64,000 nt of DNA. Source: Opisthocomus hoazin (taxonomy: Eukaryota > Chordata > Aves > Opisthocomiformes > Opisthocomidae). Of this stretch, positions 10,375 to 22,500 are shown in pieces (position 1 is the first letter of the stretch; every line of letters starts with the position of its first letter). Where the stretch lies: the NCBI RefSeq assembly GCF_030867145.1, contig NC_134428.1, positions 620,001 through 684,000 on the forward strand, in the 5' to 3' direction. Both the position numbers and the translations under genes were made by a program. The notes beneath the pieces were generated by a model, which did not search any database, had not been told where the DNA came from, and worked only from the letters and a program-made list of their open reading frames with translations.

Positions 10375-11963
10375 ATCTCGGTATTGTGATTATTCGTACG
10401 ACAGTTCTCACACCACACCCTCGTGGCTTGACAATTACGTCTCATATGTCCTTCTCGCCCACATCGGTAACACTTAAAGTTTCGTGGCGGCTTCGGTCGT
10501 GCCTCCGCAGCATTAACTCGAAGGGGTTGCAGAGCGGCGAACACTTGCTGTTGGATTTGCTGTTGGGCTGTGAAGGCCTGTTGTTGGGCTTGAAGGATAT
10601 CGCTTCCTAACTGTTTCATAGCCTCGACCAACATAGCTTGTGGTCCTACCGGTACCCTACTCATTCTATCCAACATCAGTTCTACTGTGGCATCAGCGGG
10701 TAAAGAACTTATGATGTTTCTAGTTTGAGTATTCGAATTCTGAATAACACACTGCCTCAGCAAAGCTGCCCTCATCCATTCCGGTACATCTGACTGTTCT
10801 ATGGCACTAGTGAGGCGATCAATAAAGCGAGCAAAAGTTTCCTCCCTTCCTTGCTTAATGCCCATATAGGACGGCGAGGGCTGCGCAGTTTTGACGTGTT
10901 CAAGAGCAGCCCTAGCCGTACGCATAGCCTCCAAGCATCGCTGCGGCCCCATCTGCAGTTGTGCCCTGATAGTGACAAAAGGACCTGCCCCCATCAGTTG
11001 TTCCACTGTTACGCCTCGCAACGGATCACCCTGCTCCCGCGGCACCTGAGCGGACGCTTCACAATATCGTTGCCAATGAGCCTGCCACAGCAATAACTGC
11101 GACTGGGTCATAATCATTCGCATGATAACCTTAATATCCTCAGGACAAAGCACAGCACCTCCCCATATATAGTTCAGCATCTGCTTAGATGGCTCGCCGT
11201 GCAACCCTGACTCGGTCACAGTACTTCGCAACTGGGACAACAACTTCCAATTCATGGGAGTATGCCTGCCTTGCAGATCTCCATATCCATCTTCCTCAAA
11301 TGCTACTGGAAAGGCTAGTGGGAGAAAATCTCCTGCCTCAGCAGCCTCACTCATTATCTTTTTCCAATTAACCCCTATCGGACGTCTACAGCCTGGTACA
11401 CCCCTTTCCGTTCCTTTGTCCTCCTCTGCTAATCTTTGCTCATCTACTGACACACCCTCTCCTTCAGGCTTTCGAACACTCTCCGATCTGGAGTCACCGG
11501 AATTTTCCTTTATCGTCACCGCCACGGGCTCCCAGCACGGTGGTTCGGGGACCTTGCTTGTACTAAACAGCAAGGCATTGTCGCCAGCGGGTGCCGTGGC
11601 CCCACTGGAGAATGAGGAAAATCCCGTTTCCGGCGGGGGGGCAGACGGCTCTATCTTTTCTAACTTCTGAGTAGCGACGGCCGCAAGATTTTTCTCAACC
11701 TTATACCTCTTAATGCAATTGATAACTTCCCGCCACGGCTTCATTAATTTCTTGGCTAGCTTATCGTCATCAATAACCATGTCCCATAATACGTCTCCAA
11801 AATCTCTCCACTCCTTCTCCTCAAACACCGAATCTGGACTCTTAAAAAACCCTTTGAGCTTACCGGTTGCCACTAGACCCGCTAGCTGTTTAATACAACC
11901 AAGCTCTACTCCGCGCTTTTCTAAAAAGCGCTGTAATAACTCTAGGGCTACTTCCTTATCCAT
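10197..11963 (-). CDS. gag: ERVK gag polyprotein, open
   Basis: A 588-residue frame encoding the structural polyprotein of the ERVK provirus. The N-terminus resembles the helical matrix domain of class II Gags. A PSAP late-domain motif lies in a Pro-rich linker around residue 107. The capsid region follows (residues about 200-450), and it includes the major-homology-type stretch IKQGREETFARFIDRL. Two nucleocapsid zinc knuckles of the C-x2-C-x4-H-x4-C form lie at residues 498-511 and 518-531. The C-terminus is Gln/Pro-rich. No stop or frameshift interrupts it. The last about 180 nt overlap pro in the -1 frame, with a GGGAAAC heptamer inside the overlap. Start chosen at the first ATG after the leader. 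Confidence 0.93.
   Translation of the reverse strand: MDKEVALELLQRFLEKRGVELGCIKQLAGLVATGKLKGFFKSPDSVFEEKEWRDFGDVLWDMVIDDDKLAKKLMKPWREVINCIKRYKVEKNLAAVATQKLEKIEPSAPPPETGFSSFSSGATAPAGDNALLFSTSKVPEPPCWEPVAVTIKENSGDSRSESVRKPEGEGVSVDEQRLAEEDKGTERGVPGCRRPIGVNWKKIMSEAAEAGDFLPLAFPVAFEEDGYGDLQGRHTPMNWKLLSQLRSTVTESGLHGEPSKQMLNYIWGGAVLCPEDIKVIMRMIMTQSQLLLWQAHWQRYCEASAQVPREQGDPLRGVTVEQLMGAGPFVTIRAQLQMGPQRCLEAMRTARAALEHVKTAQPSPSYMGIKQGREETFARFIDRLTSAIEQSDVPEWMRAALLRQCVIQNSNTQTRNIISSLPADATVELMLDRMSRVPVGPQAMLVEAMKQLGSDILQAQQQAFTAQQQIQQQVFAALQPLRVNAAEARPKPPRNFKCYRCGREGHMRRNCQATRVWCENCRTNNHNTEICLKSGNGRMSSSSRRAPTQVAAPAVQQEAPSLPTPTTTSATSYNQQQPAASGWMWQRQ
10356..10362 (-). promoter_or_regulatory. gag-pro -1 ribosomal frameshift heptamer
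   Basis: The minus strand reads G GGA AAC in the gag zero frame, just after the second zinc knuckle. This is the heptamer type known from betaretroviral gag-pro junctions. A one-base slip enters the frame that encodes the dUTPase-protease. No downstream pseudoknot was modelled. Confidence 0.85.
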
Positions 11964-12180
11964 ACCTCTATCGTTAATCCTTTATCCTGTAATTAAAAAT
12001 TCATAACATATACCTGCCGAAGCGATATCCTTGCAGCCCTTGACCTGTAGCCCTTGCAGTGGCGAGCGTACGCAAGATCGCGTAGTCAGGCTCCTGAGTC
12101 GACACACCACAGCGCAGTGTTCGGTCGCTCCTGCCCCCTGGTCGCTGCTCCCAGTGCCCTGCTCCTTGCCGCTGCTCCAG

Positions 12181-12198
12181 GTCCCTGTTCGGGCGCCA
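12181..12198 (-). promoter_or_regulatory. Primer-binding site, tRNA-Lys3 type
   Basis: The minus strand reads TGGCGCCCGAACAGGGAC, the 18-base complement of the 3' end of tRNA-Lys3. It lies immediately after the 5' LTR. Confidence 0.93.
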
Positions 12199-12200
12199 AA

Positions 12201-12557
12201 TGTCGGGGCGAAGTTCTACCCCGAGGGTTGCTGTCCTGGAGAGACGGCGGAAGAATGCAGCCAACTCAATGTGAGTGATAAGCAAGCTTCGTTTATTACA
12301 GTTTGGTTACACAATTTATAGAGTGGTTAATTAGCTACTACATATTGCAAAGTTAGAGCTCATTATTGGCTAGCCAGCTAAATGTCAACTCCGCCCATAC
12401 TTCTTCATTCTTCTCCAGCTGCATCCTGTTTTTCACATTCTTGCTAACCGCAGAGTTGATTTGTTAAATTCCTTGTTCTGTCAAGGACACCGTGTGCTAA
12501 GCTTAAAATGGATTTTCTACAACAAGCAATTCGGTCGAGCCTTGCCATCCCCCCACA
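12201..12557 (-). repeat. ERVK 5' LTR
   Basis: Matches the LTR at 7751 except for two single-base differences. It is directly followed, in the element's direction, by three bases and the primer-binding site. Confidence 0.95.
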
Positions 12558-13030
12558 GGGTGCCCTCCAAGGGACACACCCAGGGCTGCAGAGAGGGGTG
12601 CCCCGAGGGGTCCAGGGTGCCCCAGAACACACAGCCAGAGCCCAGGAAGCCCAAAATGGCACACGGGGTGTCCAGCCACTGCCTCTCGTGCTTGCAGGGA
12701 GCCTTGGCGGCCAGAGCCCGCCCTGCCGACCCCATGTGTTGGAGAGGAGAGGAGGACGGTGGGTGCCCTGAGCATGCAGGGTGCTGGGAGCCTTGGAGAG
12801 GTGGCCTTGGGCAAGCTGGTGGACCTGGACACCGTGCGCCAGGGGCCGTTTTGCTTGAGCACGTGGCCTGGGTGTGCGCAGAAAGGTGCTGAGCACACGC
12901 GCACGTCCGCCCTGCAGGCCTCTGCCACCAGCACCGCCCAGTTCCCAGCACCTTATGATGTCACTGAGCCGTTCATGACGTCAGCACACGCGTTCGCTAG
13001 ACCTGGGGCACTGGCACAGACCCTGCACAC
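12558..13030. repeat. GC-rich degenerate repeat, right flank of the ERVK
   Basis: Continues the low-complexity sequence seen at 7282-7750. After about 12800 it becomes ordinary GC-rich sequence. A TGACGTCA element occurs at 12985-12992 without a promoter context that I can identify. No gene is seen. Confidence 0.45.
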
Positions 13031-13215
13031 ACAGTACCTGGCGGTGCTGCTGGTGCTGTGCTGGTGCTGCTGGTGCTGTGCTGGTGCTGTGCTGGTGGTA
13101 CTGGTGCCGTGCTGGTGGTAGTGGTGCTGTGCTGGTGCTGGTGCTGCTGTACTGGTGCTTCTGGTGCTGTGCCAGTGGTGTTGTGCTGGTGCTGCCGTTG
13201 CTGCTGGTGGTGTGC
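13031..13215. repeat. CTGGTGCTG minisatellite
   Basis: About 185 bp of imperfect gctggtgctgtg units. The Gln/His/Ser/Thr-rich open frame on the minus strand across it is a composition effect. Confidence 0.9.
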
Positions 13216-13364
13216 TCAGCCCAGAGGCAGTTGCCCGTGCCCTGCCGCTCCTCAGGGCTCGGCTCCTCTGCTGGCAGCTGGCACCCGGCAGCGCCCACCC
13301 AATCCTGCCTGCCACCGCTCGTCGGTGAGAGGCAAGGCAGTGCGGTGCCTATTCCTGCTGGGCC

Positions 13365-13570
13365 ATGAAGAGCATCTGGCGGTTCCTGTGCAGGAGGAGG
13401 GCACAGAAGCAGCATGTGTCCTTCGGAAGCATCGCTGACAACAAGATCTTGCAGGACGTCTGGAACAAGCCACACTGCATGTCCACCACTGGGGGCTTGG
13501 CCCCAGCGCCGCTGCCAGTGAAGAAGCAGGCGGCTGTTGGTGACAACAACTGCCGGGAGAAGGACGAGAG
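13365..13570 (+). CDS. ANKRD26-like gene, candidate exon 1
   Basis: Starts at ATG 13365 ([15 protein letters not shown], a basic N-terminus) and runs 68 codons plus two bases to a GTAACA donor. The start is the first ATG of this open frame. No promoter element was identified upstream, where the CTGGTGCTG repeat ends 150 bp away. Confidence 0.5.
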
Positions 13571-16500
13571 GTAACAGGCGCAGGCAGGCAGGAGCTCTTT
13601 GGGAAACTCCTGGGCTGTTCTCCTGCCCTGGGGCTTCACTTCGTGCCTGGGCATGTTGGTTCCCAAGGGAGGGAAAGATGAAAAGGGCCGTTGTTCTTGC
13701 GGTGAGTCCAAGAGGTTGTGCTGTCTGTCTTTCCAGGCCCAGACCCAGCGTGTGCCCTGCGGTCCCCAGGGAGCAGGAAAACGAGGGAGGAGCTGCTCCA
13801 GGCCATGCAAAACGGGTGTCAGCACCCAGCGCTCGCCGCAGGGCAGGAGCTGCTGGAGATAGGCGGTGTGCACCCGCTCTGGGGAGAGCAGGTAGGACTC
13901 TCCAGCGAGGAGGAGGCGATGGGGAAAAGGGCTGTCGCCTGCCCTTTTGGTGGGCTGCCAGGGAGACAAGGTGTTTGGAAACGGCGTGGAGGGGTTCCTT
14001 GTCATCCGGGAACAAATGCTCTGCCAGGTGTTGTCCCTGGGAAGCAGAATTCTCGAGACACTGCTTCCTTTTTGGCTCCTTTCTCGTCACTTCGAGTGAT
14101 GTCCCTGGCACATGGCGCAGGCGTGTGCTCTCGAGGAAACGAACTCCCAAGCAGGAGAAGAGATGCATTTCGCATCCGCGTTGTGACAGGTCTCTCGCTA
14201 GGATTTCATGGGTTTGGGGTGTGTGTTTGTGCTAAGATTGTCTCGGGAAGCACGATGATTCGGGAAGCGCTCTAGGCACCAAGGAGCTGTATTAGATCAC
14301 TGTGGTTCCAAAAATGTGTGGTTTTAATGTAGATGAGCCTGCCGTATACTGGGAGTCTGCCGGCCGTGAGTCGCCAGCTGATGAAGAAGCCATCGAGGAG
14401 GGCAAAAGCTCTGAGGGGGAGGTATGTAAACCCCAAGGCTTTACATTGGAGACTTCCTTTTAGGCTTCTATCACACCCTAATGCAGAAGAAGACTTTTCC
14501 ATGAGTAATGCCAAAGGCAGGGTTCTTGGAAACTCTTTTCTCATCCGACGTCAAGTTAGTGACAGTCCTCTTCTGGGTCTCTGACATGCTGCCGCTGTCT
14601 CCTGTTTTGAGCTGATTTCCTAAGTTCCGTCCATTTTTATTCTTTCCCTTTGAGCAGACAGGAAACATCACAGCCCAAATACCGACCCCAGGGTTGGACT
14701 CGTCCCTTTGCCACCGGAGCCTCAGAAGTCCTGGGACACCAGAAAGTGCCGATGTGCAAGAGATTCTGAGAGCATGTGATGTCCGGCTCACTGTGCCCGC
14801 GCACACCTCTGAGGTGCTGGAAACCAACAAGAGCTTGTGTCAGCAGCTGAACAAAGCCAAAAGAAAAGCTGGCAGGCTGGAGCAGGAAGTGGAGTAACTG
14901 AAAGAAACTCTTCGGGAGAAGACACTGGCTTTAGATAGAGCAGAAAGAGAATTACATCAGGCCCGGAGGAAGTCAAAGGAGCAGCACGCTCTACCCCCGA
15001 AGAACGCTCAAGAGAGAAAAGATGCCATCAAGCAGGCAGAAGGGCTGCAGGAACAACTGTCCCAGCTCCAGAGTGAAAATGTTTTCCTCCGTCAGCAGCT
15101 GGGAGAGGTGCGGAACAAGGCCGCCCAAGAACATAAGGTGAGCGATGCCTTTATATGCGAGGCGGACAAAGTAGAAAAAGAGGTGAGATGATCACTGAGC
15201 AGGAATGACTGAAAGCAGAGCAGTTCCCAAGGCTGTCTGGTGCTCCGGAAAGTCAGCAGGTGTAAGCTACCTGCGTGGGAGTCCATCACTCGAGCTGGTT
15301 CTGGTTTTGTTGGAATTGCGGAAGGTGCCGGCAAGCCTTGAGACGTGCTTATAGACACATACGTAGATACAGTCTCCGCATCTTCCCAGCAGAATGTGCT
15401 GGAAACAGAAATCTTCCTTCAGAGATGGCATTTCTGTAGTTGTCTTCACTTGCCAAGGATGGCTAGAGACCGTCAGCTGTGCAGATGTCACCTTCTTCCA
15501 GGGGATGAGGCTGCTCTGCTTTGCGATGCACTTAGAGAACCGATCTCGGTATATTATCTAGTAACTGCAAGTCAAAAGACAGATTTTGGCTTCTTACCTT
15601 TTTCTCTGTCCTCCCGTGACATTGTTTCACTAGAGAACAGTGGGACGGCTGCAAGAAGAGCTCACTGATGCTTCAAGAAAGCAGAGGATAGCAGAAACGT
15701 TACTGAAAGCTTCCACACTCCAAAGCGATTACCTGAAGGAGGAAAACTCCCGCTTGCAAGAGGACTTGGACAAGGCTAAGGCCAAGGTATGCAAAGTCTG
15801 TAAACCTGTCAGTATGGAGGAAGCTGTTCCGTTGCTTCAAAGAGTGCCAGACAAGAAAATAATTTGGGAACAAATACAGGAGAGACTTCTCTGAGGACGT
15901 TATGAGCTTCTGCATCACTAACAACAGTTGTCCAGGCTCGAGGGTGCTTTTAGCTCCTTTCTCCTCGCTGCCTTCTCCCCTCTCACCTTGAAAAAGTCAG
16001 CTGGCTCTTCAGGGAGCTCGTTCCGAGGCTGTGGGAAGGCAGTGAGCTTGGGACAGCACCTGGGTGGGGAAGAACGAAGCGGCCGTGCTCTTTGGAGACG
16101 GGCTTCTGTTCCGACACCGTGCAGAGGTTGTGGCCATGTGAATGAGTTTGGCGGAGATTTGAGAGCCCTTTGCCTAAGACAGATTGTTTATTCCCTGCAT
16201 CCAGATGTGTGAACTCTCCGCACAGCTGGAGTTGGAGCGTGAAACATCTCTGCAGCTCGCACCTGCAAACCAGCAGCTGCGAGGGCTCGTGGCTACTCTT
16301 GTGCTGCACAGCTTGGCGACTGCTGGCGTGGCTCGTACGACAGCAGCGCTTTCTGGAGAACAGCATGAACAGCGAGCACAGGCAGAAACGGGACAGAAGC
16401 AGCATCTCAGCCCACTTTTGCAGGTCAGTTTATGTACCATTTGCATCTGTAGTCTGCATTGCGTTCATTCGTGGTGGTGGCGATGGCGTTTTAGGTGTTT

Positions 16501-19500
16501 GGTCTTGGGCATCCGGCTCTCCTTGTTGGTGCTGTGGGTTTGCCTTTCCTGTAGGGAAGCTGGGGAGCTGCAAAAGGCTGCGTCAAAGTGCCTCTGTGCG
16601 TGTGGTGGGACCTGTGTGCATGAGAAAGATGCCGCCTTTTCCTTCTCCCTGTCCATGCAGCGCTGTAGGCTGTTTAATACTAGCTTTTGTGTACAAATGG
16701 CAGGAAGAGCAGGCTTTTTGAGAGCCGGGGGGGTTGTCTTTTTCTTCCTGTTTCTTGAAGTTGCGCCTTCTGCTTTAGACACAGGCAGCCACTCAAGCCA
16801 GAAGAGAGGAGATCTGCACCACTGACGCCTCCTGGAGAAAACTGCTGGAGCAGAGAGTGAGCGCTCTGGAGTCGGAGCTGGAGAGAGCACAGAGCTTGCA
16901 GGAGAAGAGCGCACTGCAAGTGGCACGTGCGCAGGCTGAACTAAAAAGTTGGGTGAAATGTTATCTGGTGGACCAGGAAATTAGAAGATGCTTTACGAAG
17001 ACATTAAAAATGTAAGTCCAAATGTCTTCTGTTTTTCCCCCACGTTATGGGAATACGACCCTCTTCTTCATGGCTTTTCCACCCCACTTCCCTTTCTTGG
17101 ATCTGGTCAGCAGGATGCGTACGCTCAAGACGGCGTACTTCTCAGAAGAGCACGCCTTGGGCTCTCCCATTATGGAGGCCCTTTTGCCTTTCTCTTTACT
17201 GACCCTGAAGTAACACAACGAATCAGGCCTGTCTGCAGGACATTTTGGTTCTTTTTCTTCAAACAGTTTTCTGTAGCCGTCTCTCCTTGCTGCAGGGTGG
17301 TGGAAAAGAGGAGCTTCATTTCTGCTGCTCTTCTGCTCCACCTTAGGATAGACGCACTTGGAAAGGCAGAGGGGACACAAGAGGAGCCTGTGAGGCAACA
17401 GGACTTTGTTCAGCTGCCGTTATGGCGGTGCATCATCGGTGGGAGTTTACAGCAGGGGGAGGGAGGGAGCCTGCAGTCCCTACCACCTTCTAGGAAAGGT
17501 CCTACAAGGGAAGATATAAGACAGGTTGCTCAGAAGAGCCCGAGAAGCAGTACCTTTGGGTGGCTGGGAAGTTTGTGTGCATGAGTCCAACAGCGTAGCA
17601 TCACCCTTGGGGAACACCTTTGTGCCACGATGAGTAACAGCCGTTCTTGCATGCTCCTGCCTTTTTCACAGGTCTAATGAGATGTTAGCAGAAGCCGTTG
17701 CTAAGAGCCCTCAGGACCCGCGGTGCGGATGCTTCAGTGGCAATGCAGAGAGTCTGGGCCAGACCAGGGCACAGAGCGGAAACCCATCGGGCTCAGGTAA
17801 GCAGCTCCAGATGTGGCTCTTCAGTGGTCAGGTGGGCTTGAAGAATTGAACCGATTTCAGGACCCTTGCTCCTCTGGAGTCTTGAGCTCCCAAAGCGCTG
17901 ATTTGCTTTTGAGGCTTTGTCTGCATAAGGTGGGTGGGCACAGAAGGTGTTCTGGCAGGACAAATTCTACCTATGTCCACCTGGGAAGGATGGACCCGTG
18001 CTGTGCTGAGAGAATTTCTTGGCCTGGCTTCGATAGCGGAGCTTTGTCTGCTCAAAGACAGACGATCCTGTGCTTTGGTGGGGAGGAAGGCAGAAGCTGG
18101 TGCAAAACCTTGTGCTCCAGAAAAGCCCTCTGCTGAGCTTCCTGGGAAAACGGGGCACTTGAGGGCAAAGGGGCCTCAGGGCTCTGAAGTGTAAGCAGAT
18201 GCCATTTGGGTGGGTTCATCTGTTGTGCGCGGTCGTGAAGATGAAACTGCATCTGCTGGGGATCCTCCCTGCACATACATCTCCTGCTCCTTGGCAAAAG
18301 CAGAATAAAGCCCAGGACGTGCCCTTGCAGGCCAACACCGCCTGACTGTGGCGCTTGCAACAGCAGCTATTAGAGGGGAACTCAATACTCCTGGAAGCTT
18401 GTCAGAATGGTTTGTCTGCCCCGATCCTCCCGTGCTTTCCCATGGCGTCCCTGCGTGAGCCCCCACAGCATGGGGCTCAGCAAGGCTCTACGGCTGGGGA
18501 CAGCAGAGCCCTGGCAGCTGTCCCCTGCCTGCCTCCCCAGCGAGGGGGTCTCCGCACTGCTGGAGGGGCCACGGTCACCATCCCGGCTCGGGGGAGGCCG
18601 GCTCGGCCTGCGGGACTCTCCTCAGCGTGGGTGTGGGGGCCGGGGGTCAGGCCGGGGGCCGGCTAGGGGGGTCTGGGGGAGGCCCGGTGCCAGTCCCGGG
18701 CAGGGCGGGCGTCCCCGGGGGCTCTCCCTGGGGCCGGGGCAGCCGAGCCCTGCACGGAGCTGCTCCATGCTGCGGGGCCGGGGGCCTGGGGCTCGGGCAG
18801 GGCGGGGGCTCCATGGAGAGCGGCCTGGAAGAGGGCCCGGGGCCTGGGCTGGGAGTGGGCGGGGCGGCAGTGGCCTGGGCAGGGCACGGGGGATGCTGGG
18901 AGCTGTAGTCCCCGGCCCCGGGGCATGCTGGGAGCTGCAGTCCCTCTCCCCCACCCCGGGGCATGCTGGGAGCTGCAGTGCCTCTCCCCCACGCCGGGGC
19001 ATGCTGGGAGCTGCAGTCCCTCCCTGGGCACTGAGCGCCCCGTCATGACGCCGGGGGATGGCCTGTCCTCTGTCCCTGCCCCCAGGGACACTGCGCTGGG
19101 CTGACCTTGGCTGGGAAGAGAGCCTCCACTCGGGGACACTGATTCAGTGGAGGAAAAGAAGGTTATCAGGAGTAGTCAGCATGGATTCACCAAGGGGAAA
19201 TCATGCCTGACCAATCTGATAGCTTTTTACGATGGCATGACTGGCTGGGTAGATGAGGAGAGAGCCGTGGATGTTGTCTACCTAGACTTCAGCAAGACTT
19301 TCGACACAGTCTCCCAGAACATCCTCCTAGGGTAGCTCAGGAAGTGTGGGCTGGATGAGTGTTCGGTGAGGTGGATTAGGAACTGGCTGAATGGCAGAAC
19401 TCAGAGGGTTGTCATCAGCGGTGCTGAGTCTAGTTGGAGGCCGGTCACTAGTGGTGTCCCCCAGGGGTCAGTACTGGGCCCAGTCTTGTTTAACTTCTTC

Positions 19501-22500
19501 ATCAATGACCTGGATGAAGAGTTAGAGTGTACGCTCAGCAAGTTTGCTAATGACACCAAACTGGGAGGAGTGATGGATACACCGTCAGGCTGTGCTGCCA
19601 TTAAGCGTGACCTGGACAGGCTGGAAAGCTGGGCAGAGAGGAACCTGATAAGGTTCAACAAGGGCAAATGCAGGGTCCTGCACCTGGGGAGGAACAACCC
19701 CAGGCACCAGTACAGGCTTGGAGTGGATCTGCTGGAGAGCATCTCTGTGGAGAGGGACCTAGGTGGCCTGGTGGACGACAGGTTGACCATGAGCCAGCAG
19801 TGTGCCCTGGCTGCCAAGAAGGCCAATGGTCTCCTGGGGTGTATTAGGAGGAGTGTGGCCAGCAGGTCCAGGGAGGTTCTCCTTCCCATGTACACTGCCC
19901 TAGTGAGGCCCCATCTGCAGTGCTGTGTCCAGTTCAAGAGAGATGAAGAGCTACTGGAGAGAGTCCAGCGGAGGGCTACGAGGATGATGAGGGGACTGGA
20001 GCTTCTCTCCTACGAGGAGAGGCTGAGAGAGCTGGGCTTGTTCAGCCTGAAGAAGAGAAGGCTGCGAGGGGACCTTAGAAATGCCTCTAAGTATCTGCAG
20101 GGTGGGTGTCAGGAGGACGTGGCCAGACTCTTTCCAGTGGTGCCGAGCGACAGGACAAGGGACAATGGGCACAAACTGAAGCAGAGGAAGCTCCAGCTGA
20201 ACCTGAGGAAGAACTTCTTCCCTCTGAGGGTGACGGAGTCCTGGAACAGGCTGCCCAGGGAGGCTGTGGAGTCTCCTTCTCTGGAGATATTCAAAACACA
20301 CCTGGAGGAGGTCCTGTGCAGACTGCTGTAGGTCACCCAGCTTTGGCAAGGGGGTTGGACTAGATGATCCACAGAGGTCCCTTCCAAACCTGAACACAGC
20401 AAAACTCTGTTATCCTTGTAGAACCGGCCCCGTGCTCAGCGCCCGAGCACCGGGAGGAAGGGGTGAGCGAGCGGAGAGCGAGCGCTAAGTCACGGTGTCA
20501 ACATGCAGAGAAGATCCAGAATTTTAGCAAGGCTTTCTGCAGCGGTAAACAGGCTCTTCAGCAAAATGAACGCTTCGGCAAGGGCCTTTTATTTTAAATA
20601 ACAAAACTGAAAATCCAATATCAAAATCCTTGTTTGAAACAGAGGTTTGGGGTTGTGTTTTTGGTTTTTTTTTGCCAGATTGGGACTAAGAAAGAAGGTA
20701 TGTTGTTATTTTTGTCTGAATAAAAGTCAAATTTAAGCTGAAATTTCCTGTGCCCAGCATGAAGCTGAAAAGGGAAAAATCTTTGTTCATCTTTTCTATA
20801 AGGAAAACTGTCTTCTTGCTAGTTCTGCTTAGGATTAGGATACCAGTGTATATGCGGACAAATTTCTGTCAGTCTGCTCCTAATACATCTTTTCCTATTT
20901 CTTGCACTCGAAATAAGGGATAGTCTGCATTAACTGGTGTGATGGTTGCAGATGTTTGTTGATTCAGGCTTGGAGGGTTGGTATACAACCACAATTTTTA
21001 CTGTACTGGCCATTTCGTAAACATAGGTGCTAGCACAGCACTGATACATGAACTGTGACTGTGTTTTGGCTTGCAGCAAATTATGAAATTTGTGATGAAA
21101 ATCAGAAATATGGCTGTTTGGGCTTTTCAAAACTTACCCTAGCTGTTTGTGAAACCCGTACCTAAATATCCGAGGTGAGGCATTTTCCATATTCTAGAGG
21201 TAAACTGAGTCTCTGGAATAACTATGGAGGGACCGCTGTAATAAACAGAGCACTGCTATTGAGCCTGGATCTCCAGAAACATAAACCTCTACCATTCGAA
21301 TAAGAGAAGATGTTCCCATACGTCTGGGGAACTCCTCTCTCTGCTGTCGCACGCGTACACCTGTGCATAAGGGCAGTGCAATTTTGGAACCCTTATTCCT
21401 GTGAACCCTTATTCCTCTCTGAGCTTGGTGGAGGTCAAAGTCCAGACCAGGGCTGGTGACCAGGTGTTTTTCCTGTTCTGTACAGACAAAACTGAGCTAC
21501 AGAAGACCATGGAGCACAACAGCAGACTGGACAAGGAAATCCTGGCGCTGCGAGAACGGGTCCAAGCACTTGACTTGGAAAGGAAAGCATTCCTTGATTT
21601 GGTGAGTACCCATCTCCCGCTGCCGGGTCTCCTGCGGCACCGAGAAGCCTCTGCGTGGGCGACAGCCCAGGGCTGGCTCTGGACGTTCCGCCTCGCTCCT
21701 TCACCTGCCTCGCCGCTCTGATTTCCCCTCTCTTTTTCTGCAGCAACTCTTTCCAGAGCTGCGGTTCTGACGCTGTGTGACTCATGGAGTAATAGACTTT
21801 GGGAAATGGGCAGAACAATTATCCAAAGAGTGCTTTAAGGCAGCTGCTGTTACTGCAGCCCTGAAAAAAGGCGGCTCTCAGAGCATCCTCTGGTGCAGGA
21901 AGGGTTCGATGCCTCGCCAAACGGAGGGGACTGCACGGGCTCACACTGCGTATGTGCTTTAGGGCTTGCAGCAGAGTCCTGAAAGACGCGAGCAGTATCG
22001 GCTCGGTGCTTGCTGTTACCGGCCAACGTCTGTACAATTTAAGCGAGCAAACAGAGTACGCAACATTCCTAACTTTTCCTAGGGACTGTTATTAAAGACA
22101 ACAAATAAGTTAGTCTAAACCCCAATACCTAGCCATTTTTAAACAATTTTTAATTTATGCTTATGTTTTGATACTTCTCTACCTCTTTGGCTTTTTATTT
22201 TGGCTGCATTGATTTGCTCAGTAGCAGATAAACTTATTCCTTTTCATTTTGTGTTGGCTTTCTTAAGTGACTGTCATTACCATTAATGTTTGACGTAATG
22301 AATTTAGGATTCTCTAAATGCAGTAGTCTTTATCAACCAGATAGTTTCTTACCAAGATTGCCAACAGTGAATGAACACAACAGTCTGTTTCCCATTAAAA
22401 AGTGTCATTTGGCACAGATTTGGTGTCTGTTCTTAACTCCAATTCTTTATATCAGTCCTTCAGCAGCCTGTAATTGCTTGCCGGCAGCCTATAATTACGT

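Larger units (their letters stand above)
7751..12557 (-). mobile_element. ERVK-type (class II, betaretrovirus-like) provirus, internally deleted
   Basis: The element is bounded by two 357-bp LTRs that differ at two positions by eye (near 7894/12344 and 8006/12456). It has a perfect 6-bp target duplication, gggtgc, at 7745-7750 and 12558-12563. In minus-strand order it carries a Lys3-type primer-binding site, gag, dUTPase-protease, pol, a polypurine tract and the 3' LTR. The reverse-transcriptase region is split by a CR1. RNase H, integrase and env are absent, because the reading frame runs from the connection region straight into the polypurine tract. Six-base duplications and separate pro and pol frames fit class II. 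The two LTR differences point to a recent insertion. Confidence 0.96.

Noticed and set aside
12981..14168. 395-codon open frame on the minus strand
   Set aside because: It is antisense to candidate exons 1-2 of the ANKRD26-like gene and crosses the CTGGTGCTG repeat. It shows no domain, and its composition follows the local GC content.
18407..19139. Several ORFs of 93-213 codons in the 18.4-19.1 kb GC-rich region
   Set aside because: Overlapping in nearly all frames, Gly/Pro/Arg-rich, explained by few stops in GC-rich DNA.
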